Below are positions 54,519 through 64,000 of a stretch of 64,000 nt of DNA, piece by piece. The notes below the pieces were generated by a model. That model ran no database searches, was not told the DNA's origin, and worked only from the letters and a program-made list of their open reading frames with translations. The position numbers and the translations under genes were made by a program. Location of the stretch: positions 1,054,001-1,118,000 of the forward strand of contig OY723293.1 of NCBI GenBank assembly GCA_963210315.1, given 5' to 3'. Every line of letters starts with the position of its first letter. Position 1 is the stretch's first letter. Source of the DNA: Rhynchopus euleeides (lineage: Eukaryota; Euglenozoa; Diplonemea; Diplonemida; Diplonemidae).

Positions 54519-55888
54519 GGAGGTGACAGTGTCCAGCAGCTCCCTGTTCACTGAGGTCCCACTGGCTTGGTCAGGCCGGAAGGCGGCACTGTGTTGATCG
54601 TGGGGGCTTGTGGCATTGCTATCCCTGTCTACTGTCAGCAGCACAGGAGGTTCAGCACATCCAGGGGCACTGTATCCCAGGTGTGTTGGAAATAGTAACG
54701 CGCACCAATGCACATGTAGTATTTCATTCTTTAGCTTTAGCTTCCCCATTAGCTTTCCCTCTTTCATATCTTGGAACCTGCTGTTTTGATTTGGTTCAAA
54801 ACGCAGGGTCGCACACACCTCTCATTTTCCACCGATGTTGTTGTGCACACCAGTGGGGACGGGGATCGAAACTAAAACAGCAGAAACTGATCCGCTTCCT
54901 CTTCCCCGCACTGAGCCGGGGGGGGGAGCCAATGCATAATGGGCGGGCAGTGGTCGTGCTGGCGTTCGTGTGGCAGAGTGACGAGACCCCGCTGATTCGG
55001 GATCTCTGGAAGCTCTGCTGTTGAGACGCACTGCAACACCTCGACATGCAGGTGTGGATTTGGACGCGGCACCAGCCGTGTTGTGGACTGCTAGCCTTTG
55101 AAGGCAGCAAGACTTCCCACGTCAGCACCACGACTCGCAACCTGTTCTTCGAACTGGATGCAGCAGGGGGCGCCAGCACACCTGTCACGCCACTCGCATT
55201 TTTTCTTGTCTCGTCATTTCAACGACGCAACCCCATCCCATCTTTCCGCCTTCTTGTGGCCTGTCTTCCTGTCCCCCTGTTGATGTGCCACTCTGTGCTG
55301 TTCTCTGGTGTGTGATACCCCAAGCGTTCGTCCCGTGCAGCGTCTGACACTCCCTTGATGCTGTCCCATATTTCTGTGCATGCTGTGTCAGTGTTTTGCT
55401 TCTGTTGCCCAGCAGGTTGTTCTGTTCCAAGAGTGCATCGTGGTCGACGACAGGCCCCTGCCGTCCTTCGTCGGGTCGCTGTCAAAAAGCCACGGTGCAG
55501 CTATCCTGACCTGCCGTGTTGCCGGGACAGACACGGGTATCTGAGAACCTTCACACAGACAGAGAAAGCTTGTAACCTCAGGAGGAGTGTGTGTGTGTGG
55601 TGACAAATCTGAGCAAGAATGAATTGCAAGATAGTCGTCCTCGCACTCTGTCCTTCGTCACAACCCAAACAACTAAAACGTGAAGACAAATGGCGCGGCA
55701 GTCATCGTTGCCCCCTTTCGTCGACGTGGGACCGATCAGTTTTTTGCTATAACCTGCTCAGGTCACGGTAAAAAAGACTGTTGGCAGCGCACGTATGGAC
55801 ACCCATACACGCACAGGTGCGCACAAACAAAAGGATCCGCTTGTGCAACACATTTTCCCCCTCACACACACACACCCGCACTCACACC
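54519..55888. other. Intergenic region
   Basis: 3' flank of the secreted-protein gene and leader of the Cys-rich gene. No gene was recognised. Several short frames have ordinary composition but no family signature. 55860-55888 is a CA-rich leader directly before the next ATG. Confidence 0.35.
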
Positions 55889-56296
55889 ATGGCTGCCCCA
55901 AGGACTGCCGAGCGCTTCAGAGTGCGCGACATCGATGTAGACAACCTGATGCCTCTCCAATTGGTGAACGGGTACGAGCCGGTGGCACCTAAGGAAGGGT
56001 GCGCGTTCCCCGAATGCACCACCGCCCATGATGGGCCGGTTGCAGGGAACTGTGCGGTGTGTGGCCTCGGGGAGTACACCAGCTGTATGGAACAGCTCCT
56101 CCCGGAAGGAACGCTGCGGGCGTTCCAGGTGGCCAGGGAGGACGGGAGGCGTGTGTGCCCCGTCTGCTCTTGGATCCATGAGGGGTCCAAGAGCGAGCCC
56201 CGCCCGGAGGCGGGGCTCCTCCCACCAGTGACTGTGCACATCATGTGTGTGCACTTTCTGTTTTCCCAGCACAATGAAATGACCCGGCAATGCTGA
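55889..56296 (+). CDS. Small Cys-rich protein, unknown
   Basis: 135 residues. Cys at about 38, 43, 55, 58, 66, 90 and 93, including C-x2-C pairs (NCAVCG and RVCPVC), suggest one or two small zinc-binding modules; no named domain was recognised. The ATG at 55889 (CACACCATGGCTGCC) follows a CA-rich leader and is preferred over an in-frame ATG 36 codons upstream, which would add only His/Thr repeats. The last ~20 residues are less gene-like: TTTCTGTTTTCCCAG ending at 56269 resembles a 3' splice site, and an in-phase GTGACT at 56228 would remove 42 bases without changing frame. A separate open frame without a clear start (56283-56612) might be part of the same gene. Confidence 0.5.
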   Translation: MAAPRTAERFRVRDIDVDNLMPLQLVNGYEPVAPKEGCAFPECTTAHDGPVAGNCAVCGLGEYTSCMEQLLPEGTLRAFQVAREDGRRVCPVCSWIHEGSKSEPRPEAGLLPPVTVHIMCVHFLFSQHNEMTRQC

Positions 56297-56612
56297 ACCA
56301 GGCGAGAGTGCTCAGCTGCTCGGAAGGATCGCTACTGCTCTCTTCCTCTGCTGCCAAGGCAAGGTGCCATTCTGCCTTGTGCTCCTGCGGCCTTGTCATC
56401 CAGCTGGAAGGGCGCAAGAACGGCTTCGCAAAAAGTCTCTTGCCCCTCCGGCTGAGGTATGGCTGCAGGACCCAAACAGGCGACATGTGCCCTGCCTGCC
56501 TGCCCCCATCCTGCCTGGTCTCCTTACGCCCGAGACTTCTTCGGATGTTCAAAGGGAAGAGGAGGCGCGTGCAGGGCTGGGGGTGGACGTAGCACAGAGC
56601 CGAGCGTCATAA

Positions 56613-57948
56613 GTTAATGACTGAACCACCCCTGTAAAGAAACGAACCCAGCCCGACATCCCCTGCGCGTCACAAACTGGGTGGCTGCGCGGTCTGCGCA
56701 GCACGCATTTTTGTGGTGGCAGAGTGGTGATTTTGTTTGAGGCCCTCTCGTGTGCGAATTTGATGCTTCCGTGTCTTTTATCTTGCTGGATCTTGCGACC
56801 CCACCCGTATCCCCCGCCACTTCATCAACCGGGCACGGAGCGCGGGGCTCGACACAAAAAGTGGAGATCTGTGTCTCAACCAAAGGAACTGTACACAGGT
56901 AATGTTTTGGTCGCCACTGTTTTGCTGTCAACTTCTCGATCCAGCGCGGGTACGGATGGTTTCGTTGTGAGCTCCAATCATAGCACCTTTGATAGTGACC
57001 CCCCTGCAGTGGTGGTCGTGCGCCCCTCAGCGCGCACCTCTTCTGTGGGGTGTGCCGGGTGATGGTGCCGATACACCGCATTCCTGCGGCTCAAAATCAA
57101 AGCGACACACCAACGGTGACACAGGAGGGTGCCTGAAGCAGCTTTTCTGCCTGGGCCCTTTTTTTCCAGCCGGATTCTTCCTGATGCTTCGACTCGGGAA
57201 TTTCCACCTCAAAAGAAAGACGTTCCCTCCGCGGTCTAAGCTTGAGGCACCCTTCAGAAATACAAACCGAAGAACATGTTGAACACACACAGGGTACTTT
57301 CCTTTGGAAGTGTGCTCTCACAAAGAGTAGGTGGCGCGCCGGCACACGTTGACACAGCGTGAAGGTGAAGGTGAAGGCAACCCGCTGCCCTTCATCCTGC
57401 TTTCAGGAGACGGGGCTCTCAATGGCACATCAAGCCTCTGCTTGTGTCGATGACAAAACGAATACCACGCCCTCCATCCACCCCCCACCCCAACCCCCCC
57501 CCCTCCCTCTGAATAATGTGCTGTGGTGTGATGTGGTGTACGTCATTGTGCTTTTCGTACCACCGATTCGAAACGAAAACTTGGCAAACCGCGTTCGTCA
57601 AGAATGGAACCAAAACAACGAAACGAACAGGATGGCACAAGGAATTCCCAGGTCAGGAATAGCTAGCATTTCCTGTTGATGATACCTATCATGATAGCGG
57701 AATCGGGAGGGGGTTGGGGGGGCAGTTGTGTGCAACCTACGCTGTACAGGAAGATTAACATGCGTGCCAACAGCGGAACACAGCCCCCTTCCCCCTTTCT
57801 CCCTCCGCCCTCCCGTCCCCCCCCTGCAGTGGTGTGCCTGCGAGCTCATATATCTCGCAGCCAGGCCATGGTGCAGCACCAAACCGTACACCATCTCGCT
57901 CGGAACCAGGAATTGGATGTGCCCTGTCGCGTCCCTTCTATTTTGCAC
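56613..57948. other. Gene-free stretch with a weak repeat C copy
   Basis: 56770-56960 (TTGCTGGATCTTGCGACCCC, CCACTTCATC, TTTTGCTGTCAACTTC) is a diverged relative of repeat C at 59500 and 10263. Otherwise nothing recognised. Confidence 0.35.
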
Positions 57949-59132
57949 CCACCCCCCGACAACCTGCATCACAGCTCTGTGCTTTACTTTTCTCCGCTTC
58001 ACAACTCCCACAATCCCCACACCCACACCCGTGAATTGAAAAAATTGAAAAAGAAATAGTGAATTGTTGAAAAAAGAGATTCAATAATCTGGGGGGTCTT
58101 CGCGACGGGGTGGTCGTCAGTGCATTTTAGTGCATTTCCAGTTGAATTGGCTGAAAGCTGACGAAGATTGACGAAGGATAACGACCAGCGAAGACTCTCC
58201 ATCTCAGCCGTTCTTCCGATGCTTGCTTGCTTGGTTTTGGGGTGGGGTGGGTTGGAAGCGCATACAGATTGTTTGTTTGGGGCCACACCCCCATGCGCGC
58301 ATTAGCTTCCGCCCCCCTTGACCCCCACTCCCCTGTCCCTCTCTACGCTCCCAACTTTATTCGCATCTTCCCCCTTTCAATGTTTGCCACCCCCCGACAA
58401 CCTGCATCACAGCTCTGTGCTTTACTTTTCTCCGCTTCACAACTCCCACAATCCCCACACCCACACCCGTGAATTGAAAAAATTGAAAAAGAAATAGTGA
58501 ATTGTTGAAAAAAGAGATTCAATAATCTGGGGGGTCTTCGCAACGGGGTGGTCGTCAGTGCATTTTAGTGCATTTCCAGTTGAATTGGCTGAAAGCTGAC
58601 GAAGATTGACGAAGGATAACGACCAGCGAAGACTCTCCATCTCAGCCGTTCTTCCGATGCTTGCTTGCTTGGTTTTGGGGTGGGGTGGGTTGGAAGCGCA
58701 TACAGATTGTTTGTTTGGGGCCACACCCCCATGCGCGCATTAGCTTCCGCCCCCCTTGACCCCCACTCCCCTGTCCCTCTCTACGCTCCCAACTTTATTC
58801 GCATCTTCCCCCTTTCAATGTTTGCCACCCCCCGACAACCTGCATCACAGCTCTGTGCTTTACTTTTCTCCGCTTCACAACTCCCACAATCCCCACACCC
58901 ACACCCGTGATGTTGCCCCTCCTGTCCTGCTCCTCATCCTCTCCCCAGTTACGAAATGAACAAGGAACTGTTGAAAACTTTGAAAACAAAAGAATGAATT
59001 GTTGAAAAAGAGATTCAATACTCTGGGGGTCTTCGCGACGTGGTGGGTCGTCAGTGCATTTTAGTGCATTTCCAGTTGAATTAGCTGAAAACTGACGAAG
59101 ATTGACGAAGGATAACGACCGGCGAAGACTGT
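57949..59132 (+). repeat. 438-bp tandem repeat, two full copies and a third diverged one
   Basis: 57950-58387 and 58388-58825 are almost identical (for example CGCGACGGGG versus CGCAACGGGG). The third copy from 58826 diverges after CCACACCCGTGA, where a different ~60-bp piece replaces the GAATTGAAAAAATTG stretch, and resumes to 59132. Each unit includes a repeat B segment. A short outlying match (CTCTCTACGCTCCCAACTTT to TTCAATGTTT) lies at 61327-61374. Confidence 0.93.
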
Positions 59133-59499
59133 CCATTTCTCCATCTCCCTTTCTCCCCACCCCCACTCCTGGAATGCACCTCTCACCCTCGTTTGGAATT
59201 AGCTGAATCGAGGTCCCGCCCCCCCTCAGAAACACATCTCTCTTTCTCTTCCCCTCCTGGAATGCCTGTTTCACCCCCCCACCCGTGACAGGGCAGTGGT
59301 GGCGGTGCCAAAGGCCCAACTCCAACAAGCAGGTTACCCTGTGTGGAATGGTCCTCTGGTTCGTGTTCGGCATCTGCCCTCCCCCCCATCTTCTCGCACA
59401 CCTTCATAATATCACCCGCCTTCCTGTGGAAGGTGGCCTGGCCTTCGTAACGCGCATCAGCTCTTTTGTTTTGATAGTTTGGCGCAGCCCAACTGGTGG

Positions 59500-59700
59500 A
59501 GTCTTTCTGTTGCTTCGTTTTGCTGGATCTCGCAATCTCACCCACTCACACCACTTCGTCAAGACAAGGGGAGTGGTGTTCACAAAGAGTGGGGGTGTTC
59601 GCATTCCAACAGGCCGTTTCCTGGCAGTTGTTGGTTTGTTGTTTCGTTTTGCTGTCACTTCATGATCTAGCGGGGGGGGCACAGAGAGTTTTCGAAGAAG
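59500..59700 (+). repeat. Dispersed repeat C copy
   Basis: Best partner is 10263-10480. Contains TTTTGCTGGATCTCGCAATC, CACTCACACCACTTCGTC, GGAGTGGTGTT, AAAGAGTGGGGGTG and TTTTGCTGTCACTTCATGATC in order. Confidence 0.5.
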
Positions 59701-62259
59701 ACTGCGCCGAATTGAGTTTTTCTGGCTTTGCACAGCCTGGGATTATTTTACGGCAGTATTGAACAAGCGTACATGGTGTGGGGTGGGTGAAGGTGGGTAT
59801 TTTCGAGGCGAGCTAGCCTCACGACCTCTACCTGCTGGGTCCTCTTCGGAGCGCAGGCGATTCCACGTTCCGGGAGGAATACCCACACAGCTCTAGAGAA
59901 GGAGCGAGAGAGAGATGTCCGCCTTGCTGTCCCCCTCCGGTACAGATTAGGAGGCCGGCCTCTGCTTTTTCCGCCATGTGTGTGAAGCTGATTCCATTGA
60001 TTCATGTCTCCACCAACTCGCACCCACCAACCAACCTCCTCAAGAGTCAGGGAGGTCAACCTCTTTGCATTACTTTTCCCACTTCACTATCCCTCCACCA
60101 ACCTCATATATACTCCTACCATTTCCTACCCACTCGGGCTATACTCTAGCGGACGGCTGTCTGCGTCCGGCGGACATCTGGACATCCACAGTTTTGAGCA
60201 CCGAGGTCTGTACGTCCGCAGGGTTCATAGCCAGGGTTCCTCCCTACCAAGCTCCATCAACCTCCTCCCCACCCCACTCTTCTGTCTGGGTCAGGGGGTC
60301 ACGGGTTCTGCTCCTATCCCCATCCTCGGTTGCATGAACGGCCTGGAGCACAACGTGTACACCCTCCCACCCCCCCTGTTCACCCCATTCCTCTTCTCCT
60401 CCTCTTTTCTCTCTCTCTCTCACCCACGTCACGCCAGCTGCAGTGTATATCTCTTGGATGACACAGCTTGTATTGCGAGTACTGCTGTGTTGCGTGGGTG
60501 GGTGCAAAAAATGGGACACGACCCTATCTGGCGTGCTGCTGCCACATGTGGCAGTGTGCACCGGTTGTGTTGCAAGCGACAATCTGTATTTCCAACACAG
60601 GGTGGCCTTCCGCTAAGCGGTGCCGATAAAGAACCCTCTTTTGGTGTTTCTCCCATTTCTTTGTGAGGAACTCCGCCAAAAGATCTGCCGACTTGCAACG
60701 GTTAGCGGAGACACCCCCTAACATTTCTGATGACAACCCGAGAGCGCTATGCCCCCCTCCTCCTCCTCCTCCCGACTTTGTTGAGCATTTCGATTGTGAT
60801 CGAGCAACGAATAGGACTGCCCTTCACTTTAGCCGAACACCCCCCTCCCCCCCACTGTCCCCCCACCTGCATCTCGAGTGAATGGAGGCCGATGATACGC
60901 TTCCTTCATCGAGTTCACTCTTCACGACCCCCCACGACTCCATTTCTCGGGTAGTAGAAAAGGGGGAGGGGGGTAATGATCCTAACGACAGCAATCCCTT
61001 TCGCCTCCTGTATTGTCTACGGACCCCCGACAGCCATCCCGCGTTGCCTGTCGCTGCAGTTGTTGCACCGCTGTGCTCCGCGACGGAGAGTTCTGTTGAT
61101 AACATAGTGTGCACTCAGGACAAAGCCCAAATCATCATGCGCAGGGCACAGTCCTGAGGCTAACCACACAAGGACCAGCTGATGCCACGCCCGCAACACA
61201 ACAGGGTGGGATCAGGGGAGCTAGGGTGACCTCCCGATCCCCCGGTATCTCTTGTGTTCTTTGTGCACACAACACACAGTCCTGTGAAGTGCCACAGGTG
61301 CGTCCCTCCCGTTCTCCTTGCCTGTCCCTCTCTACGCTCCCAACTTTATTCGCATCTTCCCCCTTTCAATGTTTCCATTCAGTTCATACAACGAAATTTC
61401 CCATGCTGATCCCCCATCCCATGTGCGTCGTTTATCTCTTAATCTCGTCGATTTGCTGAACCACCCCCTTCCCCCCCTTCGGTGTTGGCTTTAGGCCTTG
61501 CCCATTTCAAAGCCAAAGCCACCATACCCACCGCCCATCCCCTCTCTTCCCCCACCCCGTAGTACAAAGAAATACAGATCTGAAAGAGCGATCGCATTCC
61601 AGACCCGATTTTGTGTCCTGCAATATTTGTCCCGTTCCCCTTCAACCCGTGAGTGATATACCTGCTGATAGCAAATATGTCCTCACCAACTTTGACCACC
61701 TGTTGTCTGCTTTCTGTTCGTTTTCATGCTGTGCCAAACCAAAGAAACTCTCGCATGAGAGGGTTTTTTTGAATTTGCAGGCTTTTTGCTTCATCTCGTT
61801 TGTGTAACCCCGCAATTGCTTTTGTTTTGGTTTGGTGGCGTAACACAATGTTGGAATGGACCAATTTTATAAGGCGGCAAACAGGGGCATGATGTATCAA
61901 TATGGGTCAAATGAGCAAGCCGAAAACGGCCGAAGCGTTCTATCCAGGCACTGGATGATTCATTACTGGCCATCTTCGCTTGCAGTATTTAAGCCCATCG
62001 AGGTACCAATCCGTCTGTGCCGCTCGTTGTCCTGGCATCGCATTCCACACCCGCCAATCGAACATGAGCCCGTTCCTCCCGCGCTGTCAGTCATCCAGAG
62101 ACGCGGCAGGGCTGCTGAAACTAGGTTCCTCGAGAGAAAGAACAAGAGAGAGAGAGTGTGTGTCGGGTGACCGCACGATCTGCCTGGAAGACCCGAGGAG
62201 CAGTAAAGCAAAACATGCAGGCAGGCAGGCAGGTTGGTGATGTGGGCTGGTCTTTGTAT
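59701..62259. other. Gene-free stretch
   Basis: About 2.5 kb without a supported gene. Only short frames and the 61327-61374 fragment of the 438-bp repeat were noted. 62120-62259 (AGAGAGAGAGTGTGTG, GCAGGCAGGCAGG) directly precedes the duplicated gene and does not match the upstream of the first copy. Confidence 0.4.
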
Positions 62260-64000
62260 TTCTTCTGCTTTTGTGACTGCTGCGGCTGTTTTGCGACTCC
62301 ACTGCACGGCACTCCCACCACCACACCCCACACAACGACACTCACACCACTACACACCCTGGACAGGATTATTCTCCCGCATTCGGGTATATCATCGGAA
62401 AAGAGGGCGCCATGCGTCGCTGCGCTATTCTGCTGCTGCTGGCAGCTGCGGCAACATGCAGCCCCATCGCGTGCAAGACGCTCGCATCTGTGGAGCTGTG
62501 CATTGCAGGGGATGATGACCTCAGCAGCACCTTTGCGAAGTGCGCTGCACCCAACGCGACGGACGCATCGACCGGGATCCTGTCTCTGACGGCAGGGCTG
62601 TCTGGGGTGCAGTTCCTGGACGTGGACGCTGTGGAGGGGAGCATCACGTGCGTGGATGGGGCAGCGCACGTCACCCTGCTGTCCGGCGGGATGACGGTGC
62701 ACGTGTCGGACACGCTCCCGCTCGAGATCACAGCGATCGACCTGGCGCTGACGGTGACGCAGACCCCCTCGGGCCCTGCCATCGACTGGCAGGGGACCCT
62801 GATGGAGGGCGAGATCTCCCTCGAGGAGTTCACCGACTTCAGCATCGGGTTCCACGTGTCGCGTGCCAATGCGAGCGCAGGGCTGTCGACAGACATCTTC
62901 CTCGACATCGACGACCTGCTGGGGGCGGAGCTGGACCTGCCGTCGCGCATCTCGCTGAAGGAGCACGGGCTGGACTTCTTCAAGCAGGCTGTGAAGGACA
63001 GCACGTCGTGCCCGTCGCTGGTGGGGGCGGACAAGCACCTGCTGGCGGTGCCCGGCGTGGCTGCGGCTCTGAATGTGAAGCAGGCGATGTTCGACGTGTG
63101 CCTCTACCTGTCCGACAACGCGACGGCGGGGCAGCCCTTCCTGCGCTTCGAGGCGGACACGAAGAAGCCGCTCAGCATCCTCGGGATGAAGCTGGAGGCT
63201 GTGTCCGCCGATGTGACTGCCGCGTTCAACTCGACGAAGGCGATCAAGTGGGGCGGGATGGTTTCCGGGTCGGCCGAGCTTTTCGGCGCGTCTGCGTCTG
63301 CCGCCTTCACGGAGTCGGACCTGGATGCCCTGCAGGTGGCGGTGTCGGTGGTGAAGCCGCAGCTGAACTTCACCGGGTCTGTGTCGTACAACGCGTCGGG
63401 CTGCTCCTCGCAGAACAACGGGGCTGTGTTCTTGTCGGTGCCGAGTGCGGGGGAGCTCCAGGCGGAGGGGACACTGGCACAGAAGGACGGGTGCGCGGCG
63501 AACGGGAAACCCCTGTGGATTGTGACGGTGCCCTCTGCACAGGCCCTGGACGTGCACGGCGTGTCGCTGACGGACGTGTGGGCGCAGCTGGAGTCGTCCG
63601 AGGTGGGGCAGGAGACGAAGTGGTCGGGGGAGGTGCGCGGGACGGCGCAGCTCGGGAAGACCCTGACGGGGACGGGGACGGTGCTGTTCTCCGAGGACGA
63701 GGGTGTGACTGCCTTCACTGTGGCGGGGGAGCTGCAGGTCGGCGGCCTCTCTGGTGAGGTGATGCTGGCTGCACACGACGGTGTGCTGCAGGGGACGGGC
63801 ACTGTGTCGTTCCAGGACACAACTGCCGCGGTTCAGCTGTCGCAGCTGGCGGCGAACGTGACGCACGTCAGCACCTACAACGCCGGGAACGCACACCTCC
63901 CCGTGTGGGACATCCAGGCCTCGATGGCGTCGCTGGAGATCCACGGCTTCGCCCTGACAGACGTGCTCGTGGCGCTGAAGGGGACCTTCGGAACGCCCGA
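62260..64000 (+). repeat. Duplicate of 49231-50971
   Basis: From TTCTTCTGCTTTTGTGACTG onward this matches 49231-50971 at constant offset 13029, without a difference I could find, to the window end. Sequence before 62260 is unrelated to that before 49231, so the breakpoint lies ~152 bp upstream of the ATG. Confidence 0.95.
62412..64000 (+). CDS. Large secreted repeat protein, second copy, cut by window end
   Basis: Starts with the same ATG and signal peptide as the gene at 49383 and encodes the same first 529 residues with no difference seen, including the first repeats and the Cys residues. The rest lies beyond the window, so whether the copy is complete is unknown. It shares 152 bp of leader with the first copy but not the sequence upstream, so the two would have different promoters if both are real. 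An assembly duplication is an alternative. Confidence 0.8.
   Translation, partial: MRRCAILLLLAAAATCSPIACKTLASVELCIAGDDDLSSTFAKCAAPNATDASTGILSLTAGLSGVQFLDVDAVEGSITCVDGAAHVTLLSGGMTVHVSDTLPLEITAIDLALTVTQTPSGPAIDWQGTLMEGEISLEEFTDFSIGFHVSRANASAGLSTDIFLDIDDLLGAELDLPSRISLKEHGLDFFKQAVKDSTSCPSLVGADKHLLAVPGVAAALNVKQAMFDVCLYLSDNATAGQPFLRFEADTKKPLSILGMKLEAVSADVTAAFNSTKAIKWGGMVSGSAELFGASASAAFTESDLDALQVAVSVVKPQLNFTGSVSYNASGCSSQNNGAVFLSVPSAGELQAEGTLAQKDGCAANGKPLWIVTVPSAQALDVHGVSLTDVWAQLESSEVGQETKWSGEVRGTAQLGKTLTGTGTVLFSEDEGVTAFTVAGELQVGGLSGEVMLAAHDGVLQGTGTVSFQDTTAAVQLSQLAANVTHVSTYNAGNAHLPVWDIQASMASLEIHGFALTDVLVALKGTFGTP

Noticed and set aside
49218-54818. 1866-residue open frame antisense to the large secreted-protein gene
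   Set aside because: It is His/Arg/Gln/Leu-rich with no domain and is explained by the G/C-ending codons of the sense gene; the sense frame has a signal peptide, repeats and a conserved tail.

Overview
The window looks like nuclear DNA of a unicellular eukaryote that I cannot name. Reasons: a canonical 5' splice site (AAG|GTATGT at 31777-31785), long non-coding stretches, GC-rich intronless reading frames, class II transposons with TIRs and target duplications, and a tyrosine-recombinase retrotransposon. No bacterial operon structure, rRNA, tRNA or CRISPR array was seen. A run of exactly 200 N (40001-40200) marks a scaffold gap. Most of the window is repeats; only about 10 kb is convincingly host protein-coding.

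Layout. 1-7.7 kb: dispersed GC-rich hairpin repeats, a 1.6 kb element with perfect 30-bp TIRs (3081-4703) and a GTCGAC-rich patch. 7746-8168: a small single-pass membrane protein. 9.2-12.9 kb: more hairpin repeats and an orphan copy of the 3' end of the large secreted-protein gene (9950-10039). 12.9-17.4 kb: a 47-bp-arm hairpin, a 41-bp tandem array that flips orientation, and a long (CT)n tract. 17.4-22.3 kb: two diverged 1.2-1.3 kb direct duplicates. 25374-26132: a gene with the RMI1-type OB-fold signature. 27171-29246: a piggyBac-type element with TTAA target duplication and a truncated transposase. 29995-31809: a basic protein with repeated F-x-P motifs, probably spliced at its 3' end. 32766-34709: a second 41-bp array, also inverted part-way, interrupted by a 378-bp MITE with a 6-bp target duplication. 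35939-38908: a 2.97 kb DNA transposon with ~300-bp TIRs and broken ORFs ending in three C2H2 fingers. 39.06-39.24 kb: consecutive hairpins. 40.2-48.7 kb: a retroelement on the minus strand, order gag-like / tyrosine recombinase / RT-RNase H, bounded by ~780-bp direct repeats. 49383-54518: a 1711-residue secreted protein. 55889-56296: a small Cys-rich protein. 57.9-59.1 kb: a 438-bp tandem repeat. 62260-64000: an apparently identical second copy of the 5' part of the 1711-residue gene, cut by the window end.

How the parts relate. The host genes (membrane protein, RMI1-like protein, F-x-P protein, secreted giant, Cys-rich protein) show no common pathway. The strongest theme is mobile DNA: at least four structurally distinct transposon types, two palindromically rearranged 41-bp satellites, and a 60-bp hairpin repeat present at least 15 times in both orientations. 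The most unusual item is the retroelement, whose gene order (recombinase before reverse transcriptase) matches what is described for trypanosomatid VIPER elements rather than DIRS, PAT or Ngaro.
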